A stretch of 64,000 bases of DNA from G963675935 sp963803125 (GTDB lineage: Bacteria; Planctomycetota; Planctomycetia; Pirellulales; Thermoguttaceae): assembly GCA_963803125.1 (NCBI GenBank), contig CAWDLR010000003.1, positions 2,914,001 to 2,978,000 of the forward strand. Reading direction: 5' to 3'. Under the pieces are notes generated by a model that ran no database searches, had not been told where the DNA came from, and saw nothing but the letters and a program-made list of their open reading frames with translations. Below, one piece after another: positions 46,495 through 54,692 of the stretch (positions are counted from its first letter, which is position 1; the number at the start of each line of letters is the position of its first letter). The translations under genes were made by a program, and so were the position numbers.

Positions 46495-47337
46495 TTAGCC
46501 GATTTTCGCTTTCAGTTGGTCGAGCAGTCGGATGCCGCGGCCGATCTCTTCTTTTTGACGGGCGGGGTCTTGCGGGATTTCGCGTTCGATGGTCAGGGGG
46601 CCGGCGTAGCCGAATTGGCCGAGCGTGCGGAGGAAGTTCTCCATGCCGACTTCGCCCTCGCCCAGCGGCGTCTCGACGCCCCAATCGACGCCCGGCCGAG
46701 CCGACCATTTCGCGTCCTTGCAGTGGACGCTGCGGACCCAGCGGCCGACCTTCCGCAACGCCGCGATCGGCTCGCCGCAGCCGTAGAGAATCATGTTGGC
46801 CGGATCGAAATTGACGAACAGGTTATCGCGGCCGACCTCGCCGAGGAAATCGACGAGCACGTCGGCCGTCTCCTGGCCGGTCTCAAGGTGCAGGTTCTGC
46901 TCGTTCGCCCGGCAGTGGTTGCAGAGTTCGCGGGCGACGGCCACCACCTCGCGGTGCAGCGGATCGGCCGGGTCGTGCGGCACGAAACCGATGTGCAGCC
47001 CCACCGCCGCGACGCCGAGAATCCGGGCGAAATCGGAGATCTCTTTCATCTCCGCCAGCCGCGCCGCTCGCGTGGCCGGCGGCACCAGGCCGACAGTCCG
47101 GGCGACCGTGGGGATGTCGGCGTAGCTCTCTCCCTCGAAGCCGCCGAAGACGGCGGTGATGCGGATGCCGAAGTCGTCGAGCCGGGTGAGAAACTCGGTG
47201 GCTTGCCGCTTGGTCCGTGTTGCCCGCGAGGGGGCGTGGAGTTGGATCGTGGGGACGCCAAGGTCGCGAACGACTTCAAGCCGCACACCCAAGCCGGCGT
47301 CGATGCTGGCGAACACGCCCAGGGGCCATTTTTCCAT
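46495..47337 (-). CDS. sugar phosphate isomerase/epimerase (IolE/xylose-isomerase-like)
   Basis: A 280-residue TIM-barrel protein of the AP endonuclease 2/xylose isomerase-like family. It starts at 47337 (MEKWPLGVFASIDAGLGVRL) after AAGGAGC. Likely metal ligands are the glutamate in HLETGQET, NFDPANMIL, the histidine in VHCKDAKW, and the glutamate in IEREIPQD. Such enzymes isomerise or epimerise sugars and inositols and often work with Gfo/Idh oxidoreductases, two of which are encoded just upstream. The frame extends upstream to 47622, but this passes through GCGAAACCGCAAGCGG repeats and is not coding. Substrate unknown. Confidence 0.85.
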   Translation of the reverse strand: MEKWPLGVFASIDAGLGVRLEVVRDLGVPTIQLHAPSRATRTKRQATEFLTRLDDFGIRITAVFGGFEGESYADIPTVARTVGLVPPATRAARLAEMKEISDFARILGVAAVGLHIGFVPHDPADPLHREVVAVARELCNHCRANEQNLHLETGQETADVLVDFLGEVGRDNLFVNFDPANMILYGCGEPIAALRKVGRWVRSVHCKDAKWSARPGVDWGVETPLGEGEVGMENFLRTLGQFGYAGPLTIEREIPQDPARQKEEIGRGIRLLDQLKAKIG

Positions 47338-47362
47338 CGGTCTTGCTCCTTGCGAATTCCCC

Positions 47363-47407
47363 GCGAAACCGCAAGCGGTTCGCCAGTTCGTTGCGAAGCC
47401 GCAAGCG
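47363..47407. repeat. two adjacent GCGAAACCGCAAGCGG copies
   Basis: GCGAAACCGCAAGCGG at 47363-47378 and GCGAAGCCGCAAGCG at 47393-47407 lie between the isomerase and the first Gfo/Idh gene. They are the only adjacent pair of this motif in the window. Confidence 0.65.
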
Positions 47408-47417
47408 TTTTTTGGGA

Positions 47418-49190
47418 TCACGCGTAGCGGCTGACGTCGGGTTTGACGTCTTCCGGCGTGGCGTCGTTGTCGATCTCGAACCAGTCCTGCTTGAAATCGA
47501 TGCGCGTGCCCTGCCGTGCGGCGATGTTGCTCACCAGGGCGATGACGGCGTCGCCCAGGGCGATCTTCGGATGGCAGTGGGGCAGGTTCTCCGGCGAGCG
47601 GTGGCGGATGCACCATGCCCAATGCTCCAACTCCTCGGTGTAGCCGCGGTCGGCGGGCAGCGTGCCCAATAGGCCGATGGCCGCCGACTCCGGATCACCG
47701 TCGGCGGCGACCTCCAGGGCGGCGAGGCCCTTCTTGTCTTTGCCCTTCTTGGCCACGACTTTCGTCTTACTGCCGGTATCGTTGGCTTCGTGAGCCTTGA
47801 AGAGCATCGCGTCGCGCTCGGTCTCGATCAGCAGTGTCCCCTCGGTGCCGAAGACGGTTTCGCCGTAGCCTTCGAAGCCGTTGCCGTTGATCGAGGCGTA
47901 CTGCACGCCGATCTTCCTGCCGCCGGCCGTGGGATCGCCCGGCTTGTAATCCGGCAGCGGGAACTCGAAGAGGCAGAAGACGTGGTCCTCGCAATCGCGG
48001 TCGGGCGGAAACAGCGGGCGGTTGCCGGCGGCGACCACGCAGAGCGGATGCGGCTTCTCGGCCTTGGGATCGACGGCCTTGTGCATGGCGTGGACGAAAA
48101 TGCCGGCCGCATCGAGTTGATGGCTCCCCAGTTCGGCCATCAGGCCCGCCCCGGTGCGATCCCAGAGCCGCCAGCGAATCAACTCCTCGATCGCCGGGCG
48201 ATTGTAGAGCACCTTGCCCGCCGCGTCCTTGACCGCCAAATCTTCGTAGCCGTACTTCTTGGCATCGACCGCGTCGGCGATCTGGGCGCGGAGCTGCTCG
48301 ATGTGGATCGACAGGGCCTTCGATTGCTTCTCCCAGTCGGCCTTCTTGTCTTGCTTGAGCTTGTCAAGTTCCTTCAACCGTTTATCCAGTTCGTCGGCGA
48401 GCTTGCCGGCCAGCGGATCGTCAGGCTTTGCCTTTTGGGGCATCGGCTGCTGCCAACTGTCGTGGCCGGGAAGGTTGCCGCGATGCCATTGGGCGCGGAT
48501 GTGGTGCAACTCGCCCAGCAATCCGCGGCCGATCATGGCCACGGCGTTATCGTAGAGGATGTTGTAGTGCCGCTGATGGCCGGTGGCCAACAGGAGGTTG
48601 GTTTGGGCGGCGACGCGGGCCATCTCCTTGCACTCGTGGACGCTGTGGCCCATCAACTTCTCGGTGATCACGTGCAGTCCGGCCTTCATGGCGGCGACCG
48701 CCGCGGGGGCGTGCAGGTGCAGCGGCAATGCGATAATCACCGCCTCGATGCCGTCCTGCTTGGCATGGGCGATCAGGTCTTGATAGGCGCCGTAAACCTC
48801 GACGTTCTTCCTCGCCGCGGCTTCGTTTTTCCAACCGTAGACGCTCATCAAGCCCAGACGGGTCTTGCTTCCCTCGCCGCCGTAATGGTCGCCGTGGAAA
48901 GCCCGCCAGACGTTGTAGGGACGGATGTCGGCGATGGCCTTGACGGTGATGAACTTCGGATTGATCGCCCCCAGCAGCACGCTCCCCTCGTCGCCGGTGC
49001 CGATGACGCCGACGCGCAGCGGCTTGGCCAGCGAAGCGTCGTAGTGGAAATACAATGGCCCCAGGCCGTTGCCCGGGCGGGCGTCGCTCTTGATCGTCTT
49101 GCTGAGCAGATCGCGGCGGATGAGCTTGCTGCCCACGGCGGCGCAGAAGTTCTCTTTTCCGATCGACCTGTCTTCGGCGCTAAGGAACAT
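47418..49190 (-). CDS. Gfo/Idh/MocA oxidoreductase, paralogue 1
   Basis: A 590-residue NAD(P)-dependent oxidoreductase with KPLRVGVIGTGDEGSVLLGA as Rossmann motif near residue 57 and TEKLMGHS in place of the canonical EKP motif, near 159. It belongs to the long planctomycetal form: after GHDSWQQPMPQ an insert of about 80 residues, Lys/Glu-rich and helical (LDKRLKELDKLKQDKKADWE), breaks the substrate domain before RWRLWDRTGAGLMAELGSHQ. The N-terminus (MFLSAEDRSIGKENF) lacks the clear twin-arginine leader that the next paralogue has. Sugar substrate unknown. It is 89 bases after the second paralogue, across a hairpin repeat. Confidence 0.85.
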   Translation of the reverse strand: MFLSAEDRSIGKENFCAAVGSKLIRRDLLSKTIKSDARPGNGLGPLYFHYDASLAKPLRVGVIGTGDEGSVLLGAINPKFITVKAIADIRPYNVWRAFHGDHYGGEGSKTRLGLMSVYGWKNEAAARKNVEVYGAYQDLIAHAKQDGIEAVIIALPLHLHAPAAVAAMKAGLHVITEKLMGHSVHECKEMARVAAQTNLLLATGHQRHYNILYDNAVAMIGRGLLGELHHIRAQWHRGNLPGHDSWQQPMPQKAKPDDPLAGKLADELDKRLKELDKLKQDKKADWEKQSKALSIHIEQLRAQIADAVDAKKYGYEDLAVKDAAGKVLYNRPAIEELIRWRLWDRTGAGLMAELGSHQLDAAGIFVHAMHKAVDPKAEKPHPLCVVAAGNRPLFPPDRDCEDHVFCLFEFPLPDYKPGDPTAGGRKIGVQYASINGNGFEGYGETVFGTEGTLLIETERDAMLFKAHEANDTGSKTKVVAKKGKDKKGLAALEVAADGDPESAAIGLLGTLPADRGYTEELEHWAWCIRHRSPENLPHCHPKIALGDAVIALVSNIAARQGTRIDFKQDWFEIDNDATPEDVKPDVSRYA

Positions 49191-49207
49191 AGTGTTTCTT
49201 TAATCTG

Positions 49208-49276
49208 TTGTAGGAGGCGACTCCCGTCGCCGATTGTCCCAGCGCCGTAATCGGCGACGGGAGGCGCCTCCTACAA
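49208..49276. repeat. GGAGGCG-type hairpin between the two Gfo/Idh genes
   Basis: TTGTAGGAGGCGACTCCCGT then CGCCGATT at 49208-49235 pairs with 49249-49276 apart from a small mismatch in the GACTC/GCGCC part. The family is the same as the cluster at 4911-5025. It lies inside the operon and could weaken read-through between the paralogues. Confidence 0.85.
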
Positions 49277-49279
49277 TGC

Positions 49280-50986
49280 TCACGATTTTCCGCTGGCCGG
49301 AGGAACGCCCTCCGGGGTTTCGTCGCTTTGGATGTCGAACCAAGACGGCTTGAACTCGATGCGCTTGCCGCTGCGGGCGGCGAGGTTGGCGGTCAGGGCG
49401 ATGACCGCGTCGGCCAACGCCGGCTCGGGCCCGCAGCGCGGTTTGTTCTCGGGCGCGGGATTGCGGATGCACCAGGCCCAGTGTTCCAACTCCTCGGTAT
49501 AACCGCGGCTGACGGGCGGCCCGCTGCTTTTCTCTTTCTTCGCGGCCGGGGCGCCGCTGGCCTGCGTGTCAAGCGTTGGCCCGCCGCCGGCGGCAACTTT
49601 GACGCTGCTCGACGATCCGGTCTTCGTGGGGAAGCTCAGTTCCTTCTCCTCCTCCAACACCAGCGCGTTCTTCGTGCCGAAGACGATCTCGCCGTAGCCG
49701 CCGAAGCCGTTGCCATTGATCGACGCGTATTGCACGCCGATCTTTTTTTGCCGGGCGAACTTGTCGTTCGCATCGTAACCGGGGGCGGGGAACTCGATGA
49801 TGCAGTAGACGTGATCCTCGATGTCGCGATCGGCGGGGAACAGCGGGCGGTCGGCCACGGCCGCCACGTTCAACGGATGGGGCTTCTTCGCGTTCGGATC
49901 GGCCGCTTTGTGCGCGGCGTGGATGAAGATGCCGGCCGCGTCGAGTTGGTGGCTGCCCAATTCGGCCATCAGGCCCGCCCCGGTGCGATCCCAGAGTCGC
50001 CAGCGGATCAACTCCTCGATCGCCGGGCGGTCGTAAAGTACCTTGCCCGAGGCGTCCTTGAGCTGCCGATCTTCGTAACCGAACTGTTTGGCCTGGACGA
50101 TCTTGTCGGCAATTTGGGCCTCGATTTGTGCAAGCCGGTTGAGGCAGACTTCGATTGCCGAGCCGGAGGCGGCGGCCAGTTGCTGCTTGTACTGGTCCTG
50201 TTTCTTCTCCAGAGAATCGGCCAACTTGTCGTTCTTTTTCGCCTCCTTCGGCATTGGCTGCTGCCAGGTATCGTTCCCGGGGCGATTGCCGCGATTCCAC
50301 TGGGCGCGGACGTAATGCACGTCGCCCAAGGTGCCGCGGAGGATCGCATCGACGGCGTTGTCGTAGAGGATGTTGTAGTGGCGCTGATGGCCGACGGCGA
50401 GGATCAGCCCGCTGCGCTGGGCGAGGCGGGCCATCTGCTTGCATTGGCCGACGCTATGGGCCATGAGCTTTTCGGTGAGCACATGCAGCCCGGCATTCAT
50501 CGCGGCGATGGCCGCCGGGGCGTGCAGGTGCAGGGGCAGGGCGATGATGACCGCCTCGATGTCGTCGGATTTCGCGTTCTTCAACAGTTCTTCGTACCCG
50601 CCGCTCGCTTTCTCATAGACTTTGACGTGCCGTCGGGCTTCGTCTTCGGTCTTCCAATCGTACTTGGCCAGCAAGCCGGGCCGTACGGCCAGCGCCGTGT
50701 CGCTGTAATAATCGCCGTGGAAGGCCCGCCAGATGTTGTAGGGGCGGATGTCGGCGATTGCCTTGACCTCGATGAAGTCGGGATTGATCGCGCCCAAGAG
50801 CACGCTGCCCTCGTCGCCGGTGCCGATCACGCCGACGCGGAGCGGCCTGCCGAGGGCTTGGTCATAGCCGTAGTAGAACGCCCCCAACCCGCCGCCGACC
50901 ACCACTCCCGCGGCCAGGCTGCCGAGGATGAAGTCGCGGCGGTTCACGCCGGTCGATGCAGTCTGCTTCTGTTGTTTCGGATCCAT
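49280..50986 (-). CDS. Gfo/Idh/MocA oxidoreductase, paralogue 2, Tat-exported
   Basis: A 568-residue homologue of the next gene in the operon, sharing RVGVIGTGDEGSVLLGAINP, YNIWRAFHGDYY and GQCKQMARLAQRSG-type segments, so the two are a tandem duplication. It starts at 50986 (MDPKQQKQTASTGVNRRDFI) and has a twin-arginine leader (NRRDFILGSLAAGVVVGGG), pointing to folded export with bound cofactor. The same kind of helical insert (MPKEAKKNDKLADSLEKKQD) is present. Only five bases separate it from the DoxX-like gene upstream. Its role could be periplasmic sugar oxidation or reduction; substrate unknown. Confidence 0.87.
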   Translation of the reverse strand: MDPKQQKQTASTGVNRRDFILGSLAAGVVVGGGLGAFYYGYDQALGRPLRVGVIGTGDEGSVLLGAINPDFIEVKAIADIRPYNIWRAFHGDYYSDTALAVRPGLLAKYDWKTEDEARRHVKVYEKASGGYEELLKNAKSDDIEAVIIALPLHLHAPAAIAAMNAGLHVLTEKLMAHSVGQCKQMARLAQRSGLILAVGHQRHYNILYDNAVDAILRGTLGDVHYVRAQWNRGNRPGNDTWQQPMPKEAKKNDKLADSLEKKQDQYKQQLAAASGSAIEVCLNRLAQIEAQIADKIVQAKQFGYEDRQLKDASGKVLYDRPAIEELIRWRLWDRTGAGLMAELGSHQLDAAGIFIHAAHKAADPNAKKPHPLNVAAVADRPLFPADRDIEDHVYCIIEFPAPGYDANDKFARQKKIGVQYASINGNGFGGYGEIVFGTKNALVLEEEKELSFPTKTGSSSSVKVAAGGGPTLDTQASGAPAAKKEKSSGPPVSRGYTEELEHWAWCIRNPAPENKPRCGPEPALADAVIALTANLAARSGKRIEFKPSWFDIQSDETPEGVPPASGKS

Positions 50987-50991
50987 GTGGT

Positions 50992-52203
50992 TCACTTCGT
51001 CTTGGGCGATACGGGCAGCGGCGGTTTGCGCGAGAACAGCGGGCGGAGAATCCAACGGCTCAAGAAGATGTCCAATCCGCCCCAACGCCCCGCCCGGGTG
51101 GCGGCGACGACCAGCAGGGCGAACATTTCGATGAAGTCCTTGTTAATCAACAACGAATGGCCGACCTCAGGCGAATCGTGCGGGTAGACGGTGGGAAAGG
51201 GCCAATGCGTAAGCACGACCGAACACATGAAGCAGGCACCGCCCAACGCGGCCAGCGGCGTACATAGCCCGAGCATCAGGCACAGGCCGATCGCCGTCAA
51301 TGCGAAGGTCACGGTGAAATTGATCTGCTTCGTGCGCTCCCATTGCAGCGGATTCCAACTGGCGGTCGGCAGACCATGCCGCTTCTCCCCGTCGTCCAAC
51401 AAGCTATAGAGCGACTGAGCGTAGGCCCGTTCCTGAACTTCGATGTCGTTAATCCACTTGTTCGCCTCGCCGCGCAGTTCCATCATGCGGTCCCAGCGCC
51501 GCTGTCTCTGGAACGGAGCATCTTGATCGCGCTCCGGATCGTTCTGGAAACGATCCAGCGAGCCCAAGTAGGCGGCGATTTCGTCCGCGTTCTCCTTCAA
51601 ATACCCGTCGAGTCGCTTTGTGAAATCCTCGCAGACGGTCTTCGCTTTTTCGGCGGATGCATCCGGCAGCCGGTAGAAATCGACGAACTCCTCCTTGACG
51701 TGCAGCCAGCGGTCGGCGATGGGGCCGCTGGGGACGACGTTCGTCGGTTTCCCTTTGATCTTGACGACCTCGACATGCAGCCGCTGGCGGCCGTCGATGT
51801 CGGGGACCATCGCGTAGAAATAGGCTGCCACGGGGCCCTTGGCGCTGGTCAGAAACGGCGCGGCGGTGAACTCATCGTGCAACTGCTTCTCCGACTTCCA
51901 GCGGGCGTCGTGGCGGAAGTCGCTGCGTTTGACCTTCCACAGCCCCTCGTAGAGGAACTGGCAACCCAAGGCCAGCCGCAGCGCCACCAGGGCAAGCACG
52001 GCCAGCCCGCCGATCTGAACCCGTTTCTTGCTCAGGGCACTACTCCTTCCCGGCTTTGCTGTCGCGCCCGACCGCGAGGGGTGGGGATTGTCGCCGGCGC
52101 GGTTTGGGGCGTGACTCTCGAACTGAGGGGCGCGCACCGCGGCGCAGGTGTGAAAACGCCGCCGCCAAGCCATAACTGCCATTATAACAACTTGCTTTTT
52201 CAT
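50992..52203 (-). CDS. DoxX-family membrane protein with large extracytoplasmic insert
   Basis: The conserved part begins at ALSKKRVQIGGLAVLALVAL (about 52040 on the minus strand), where a first helix and the motif RLALGCQFLYEGLWKVK fit DoxX/quinol-oxidase-subunit-like proteins. A polar insert (about 70-270 from there) precedes three or four C-terminal helices (FTVTFALTAIGLCLMLGLCT). I list the ATG at 52203 (MKKQVVIMAVMAWRRRFH) as start, but the first 55 residues look non-coding; AAGGAG lies just before a CTG codon at 52035, so the true start or a base error remains open. First gene of the operon with two Gfo/Idh enzymes; the role may be redox or electron transfer. Confidence 0.7.
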   Translation of the reverse strand: MKKQVVIMAVMAWRRRFHTCAAVRAPQFESHAPNRAGDNPHPSRSGATAKPGRSSALSKKRVQIGGLAVLALVALRLALGCQFLYEGLWKVKRSDFRHDARWKSEKQLHDEFTAAPFLTSAKGPVAAYFYAMVPDIDGRQRLHVEVVKIKGKPTNVVPSGPIADRWLHVKEEFVDFYRLPDASAEKAKTVCEDFTKRLDGYLKENADEIAAYLGSLDRFQNDPERDQDAPFQRQRRWDRMMELRGEANKWINDIEVQERAYAQSLYSLLDDGEKRHGLPTASWNPLQWERTKQINFTVTFALTAIGLCLMLGLCTPLAALGGACFMCSVVLTHWPFPTVYPHDSPEVGHSLLINKDFIEMFALLVVAATRAGRWGGLDIFLSRWILRPLFSRKPPLPVSPKTK

Positions 52204-52326
52204 CATCCAGGGCTGGCGAAGAGAAGAGCGATGGAGCAGAATGGGGAAAACCTCCCTTGGCGCGGAGGAGCGAACCGATCGAAAACCGCTAGTGCGTCGT
52301 TCGGAGAGTTCTCCCCGCCGAGAAAA

Positions 52327-52350
52327 GCCCCCCGATTGCAATCGGGGGGC
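52327..52350. repeat. perfect 24-bp palindrome GCCCCCCGATTGC...
   Basis: GCCCCCCGATTG followed by CAATCGGGGGGC is fully self-complementary. It lies in the divergent gap between the DoxX-like and dehydrogenase genes, about 50 bases upstream of the dehydrogenase start, and could be a repeat of the dispersed type or an operator. No T-run follows, so a terminator is less likely. Confidence 0.8.
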
Positions 52351-52401
52351 GTTCCCTTTGTGGCAGGGGCTCTTTGGAACGCGAATAAGCGGCCCCCCGT
52401 T

Positions 52402-53406
52402 ATGCCTATGCGAATCGTCCTATGTTATCCGGTCGAGCCGAAGCACATCGAGCAGATCGCCGCCGCGGCGCCTGAGGCGGAGATCGTCAACGCCGGCCAG
52501 GAGCGGATCGCCGAAGAGCTTTTTGCGGCCGATATCTTCTGCGGACACGCCAAAGTGCCCGTCGATTGGGACGGCGTCGTCCGCCAAGGGCGGTTGAAAT
52601 GGATTCAGTCGTCGGCGGCAGGAATGGACCACTGCCTGGTCCCTGCGGTGATCGAATCGGAGATCGCGGTGACCAGTGCCTCGGGCGTGCTGGCCGATCA
52701 GGTGGCGGAACACACGATCGCCTTGGTGACGGCCTGGTGCCGTAGTCTGCCGACGTTCCTCCGCGCCCAGCAGAACAGGGAGTTTATTCGCCGGCCGACC
52801 CGCGACCTGACGCGGAGCACGGTGGGCATCGTCGGCCTGGGCGGTGTCGGGCGGCGGCTGGCCCAGTTGTTGGCCCCCTTCGAGGTTCGCATCCTCGCCA
52901 CCGACATGTTTCCGGTCGACAAGCCGGCGTGCGTCGAGACGCTTTGGCCCGCCCATCGGCTCGATGACCTGCTGGCGACGGCAGATTTCGTCGTGCTTTG
53001 CATGCCGCTGAACGATTCGACACGCGGGATTATCGACGCGGCAAGGCTCGGCCGGATGAAGCCGAACGCCCTGCTGGTGAACGTCGCCCGCGGGGCGCTG
53101 GTGGTAACCGACGACCTGATTGCTGCGCTGGAGGCGGGCCGGCTTGCCGGGGCGGTGATGGACGTGACCGATCCCGAGCCGCCGCCGCCGCAGAGCCGGC
53201 TCTGGACGATGCCCAGCGTGATTATCACTCCGCACGTCGGCGGGCAAAGTTCCTGGCGGATCGATAACATGACGCGGCTGTTCTGCCGGAACTTGCGGCG
53301 TTGGCGGCAGGGGCTGCCACTGGTGAACTTCCTGGCCGACAAGCGGCTCGGATTCCCGATCCGCGGCGGCGGCTACCCGCTATGGGGGGAAGAAGTTGAC
53401 CCATGA
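52402..53406 (+). CDS. D-2-hydroxyacid dehydrogenase family protein
   Basis: NAD(P)-dependent oxidoreductase of 334 residues interconverting 2-hydroxy and 2-oxo acids. The coenzyme motif GIVGLGGVGRRLAQLLAPF is near residues 139-157 and the catalytic arginine in LLVNVARGALV near 228; the glutamate follows in VTDPEPPPPQSRL and the histidine in ITPHVGGQSS. The substrate domain begins at MRIVLCYPVEPKHIEQIAAA. Two ATGs (52402, 52408) are possible; the frame continues far upstream to 51343 but only as antisense to the DoxX gene. The exact substrate (phosphoglycerate, glyoxylate or other) cannot be fixed. Divergent from the sugar/redox operon. Confidence 0.9.
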   Translation: MPMRIVLCYPVEPKHIEQIAAAAPEAEIVNAGQERIAEELFAADIFCGHAKVPVDWDGVVRQGRLKWIQSSAAGMDHCLVPAVIESEIAVTSASGVLADQVAEHTIALVTAWCRSLPTFLRAQQNREFIRRPTRDLTRSTVGIVGLGGVGRRLAQLLAPFEVRILATDMFPVDKPACVETLWPAHRLDDLLATADFVVLCMPLNDSTRGIIDAARLGRMKPNALLVNVARGALVVTDDLIAALEAGRLAGAVMDVTDPEPPPPQSRLWTMPSVIITPHVGGQSSWRIDNMTRLFCRNLRRWRQGLPLVNFLADKRLGFPIRGGGYPLWGEEVDP

Positions 53407-53454
53407 GACGCCAAAATCGGCGGCCGGGCGGTTCTTTGAGACCAAAACGCGAGG

Positions 53455-53636
53455 CCGTTTAGCCGGCGAGCTTGCGGGCTGTCGATTTAATCCCGCGACA
53501 CACCAATGAATAAGGAGTTACGTCAACATGGTCGCCGTAAGTCCTTATTCCTTGGTCGGCATTTCGATTAAATCGACAGACCGCTTGCTCGCCGCGCGAG
53601 AACGCCGCGCGGCGAGCAAGCTCGCCGGCTAAACGG
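53455..53636. repeat. 182-bp nested palindromic element, MITE-like (GTTTAGCCGGCG family, copy 2)
   Basis: Outer arms of 20 bases (53455-53474 with 53617-53636) share GTTTAGCCGGCG with the element at 24881-24963. Inside lie CTGTCGATTTAATC (53479-53492) with its complement at 53566-53579, a GAATAAGGAGTTACG-like pair around 53508-53550, and CTTGCTCGCCGCGCG (53584-53598) with 53606-53620. No transposase gene is contained. It fills the gap between the dehydrogenase and lexA promoter. Confidence 0.85.
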
Positions 53637-53687
53637 TTCGGACGCAACCGCTATAGCCCATTACCACAGCCGATCGCGGCGAACGTC

Positions 53688-53717
53688 TTGACTATGTACG
53701 CCCGTATATTGTAGTAT
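53688..53717 (+). promoter_or_regulatory. candidate promoter of lexA
   Basis: TTGACT (53688-53693) and TAGTAT (53712-53717) form a -35/-10 pair with 18-base spacing, about 55 bases before the lexA ATG. TATGTACGCCCGTATATT between them has dyad character and overlaps the promoter, a position where a LexA operator would be expected, but it does not match a known LexA box type. Confidence 0.4.
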
Positions 53718-53772
53718 GATGCCAACAAGGGCGCGGCAACTGCCATCCACATCAAACAACGAGGGGAGAATC

Positions 53773-54381
53773 ATGGGACTGATGGACAAACTGACGGAGC
53801 GGCAACAGGACGTGTACAAGTTCATTCGCGAGAAGATCCGCGGCCGGGGCTACGGCCCGACCGTCCGCGAGATCGCCGAACATTTTGACATCAACTCCCC
53901 CAACGGCGTCGTCTGTCACTTGAAGGCCCTGGTGAAGAAGGGGTTCATCTCCCGCGAGCCGAACATGTCGCGGGCGATCCAGTTGACGGCCGAGCCGATC
54001 GAGGAACGCGGCATGCCGCTGGCCGGCCGCATCGCCGCCGGCGTGTTGCACGAGGCGATCGAGCAGGACGAGCGCGTCGATTTCGACGCCATGTTCAATC
54101 CCGGCGCGAAGAGTCTTTTCGCCCTGCAAGTCAGCGGCGAGTCGATGATCGAGGATCAGATCGCCGACGGCGACTACGTGGTGGTGCAGAAGCAGCGCAC
54201 CGCCCGCAAAGGCCAGATCGTGGTCGCCTTGACCGACGAGGGCGAGGCGACCCTGAAGCGTTGGTATCCCGAGAAGAACCGCATCTGCCTGAAACCCGCC
54301 AACTCGAGGATGAAGCCGATCTACGTGAAGAACGCCAAGGTGTTGGGGGTTGTGGTCGGAGTGGTGCGAAAGGTGGGGTAG
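53773..54381 (+). CDS. lexA: LexA repressor
   Basis: SOS-response repressor and self-cleaving peptidase (S24), 202 residues. The ATG at 53773 follows GAGGGGAG. The N-terminal winged helix (TERQQDVYKFIREKIRGRGY, then PTVREIAEHFDINSPNG) binds operators. Cleavage site A-G lies in GRIAAGVLHEAIE; the catalytic serine is in SGESMIEDQIADGD, near residue 122, and the lysine in EGEATLKRW. All parts for RecA-stimulated self-cleavage are intact. The next gene starts nine bases after its stop on the same strand, so lexA probably heads a transcript that also carries mntA and hepT; autoregulation would then couple those genes to DNA damage. That coupling is inferred. Confidence 0.95.
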   Translation: MGLMDKLTERQQDVYKFIREKIRGRGYGPTVREIAEHFDINSPNGVVCHLKALVKKGFISREPNMSRAIQLTAEPIEERGMPLAGRIAAGVLHEAIEQDERVDFDAMFNPGAKSLFALQVSGESMIEDQIADGDYVVVQKQRTARKGQIVVALTDEGEATLKRWYPEKNRICLKPANSRMKPIYVKNAKVLGVVVGVVRKVG

Positions 54382-54389
54382 CAGGGTAT

Positions 54390-54692
54390 ATGACTCACCA
54401 CGGCATCGAGATTCCGAAGGATCGGATCGCCCAGTTCTGTCGTCAACACGGCATTCGTCGTCTGGCGCTGTTCGGCTCGATCTTGCGTGATGACTTTCGC
54501 CCAGAAAGCGACATCAACGTCTTGGTCGAGTTTGAGCCGAGGGCCAAAGTGGGGCTCCGGTTCTTCGCTATCGAACGCGAGTTGTCGGACCTTCTCGGTC
54601 GAAGAGTGGACCTGAACACCCCAGGCTTTCTCGGTCCGTATTACAAAGAAGAAGTGCTGCAAGAAGCAGAGTTTCAGTATGACACGGCATAG
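54390..54692 (+). CDS. mntA: MntA-type nucleotidyltransferase antitoxin, altered DxD motif
   Basis: A 100-residue protein of the minimal nucleotidyltransferase (MNT) family that neutralises HEPN toxins by adding AMP units. The ATG at 54390 is nine bases after the lexA stop. The motif GSX10DXD appears as LFGSILRDDF-RPES-DIN, i.e. GSX10DXN: the second metal-binding aspartate is replaced by asparagine (AAC codon). FGS and the first D are intact. This may reduce or abolish AMPylation, leaving a binding-only antitoxin. The C-terminus overlaps hepT by 14 bases, typical of coupled synthesis of the pair. Family call is firm; activity is an open question. Confidence 0.88.
   Translation: MTHHGIEIPKDRIAQFCRQHGIRRLALFGSILRDDFRPESDINVLVEFEPRAKVGLRFFAIERELSDLLGRRVDLNTPGFLGPYYKEEVLQEAEFQYDTA

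Noticed and set aside
53660..53772. canonical LexA box upstream of lexA
   Set aside because: No match to CTGN10CAG, GAACN4GTTC or GTTCN7GTTC; only a weak dyad around 53694-53711.
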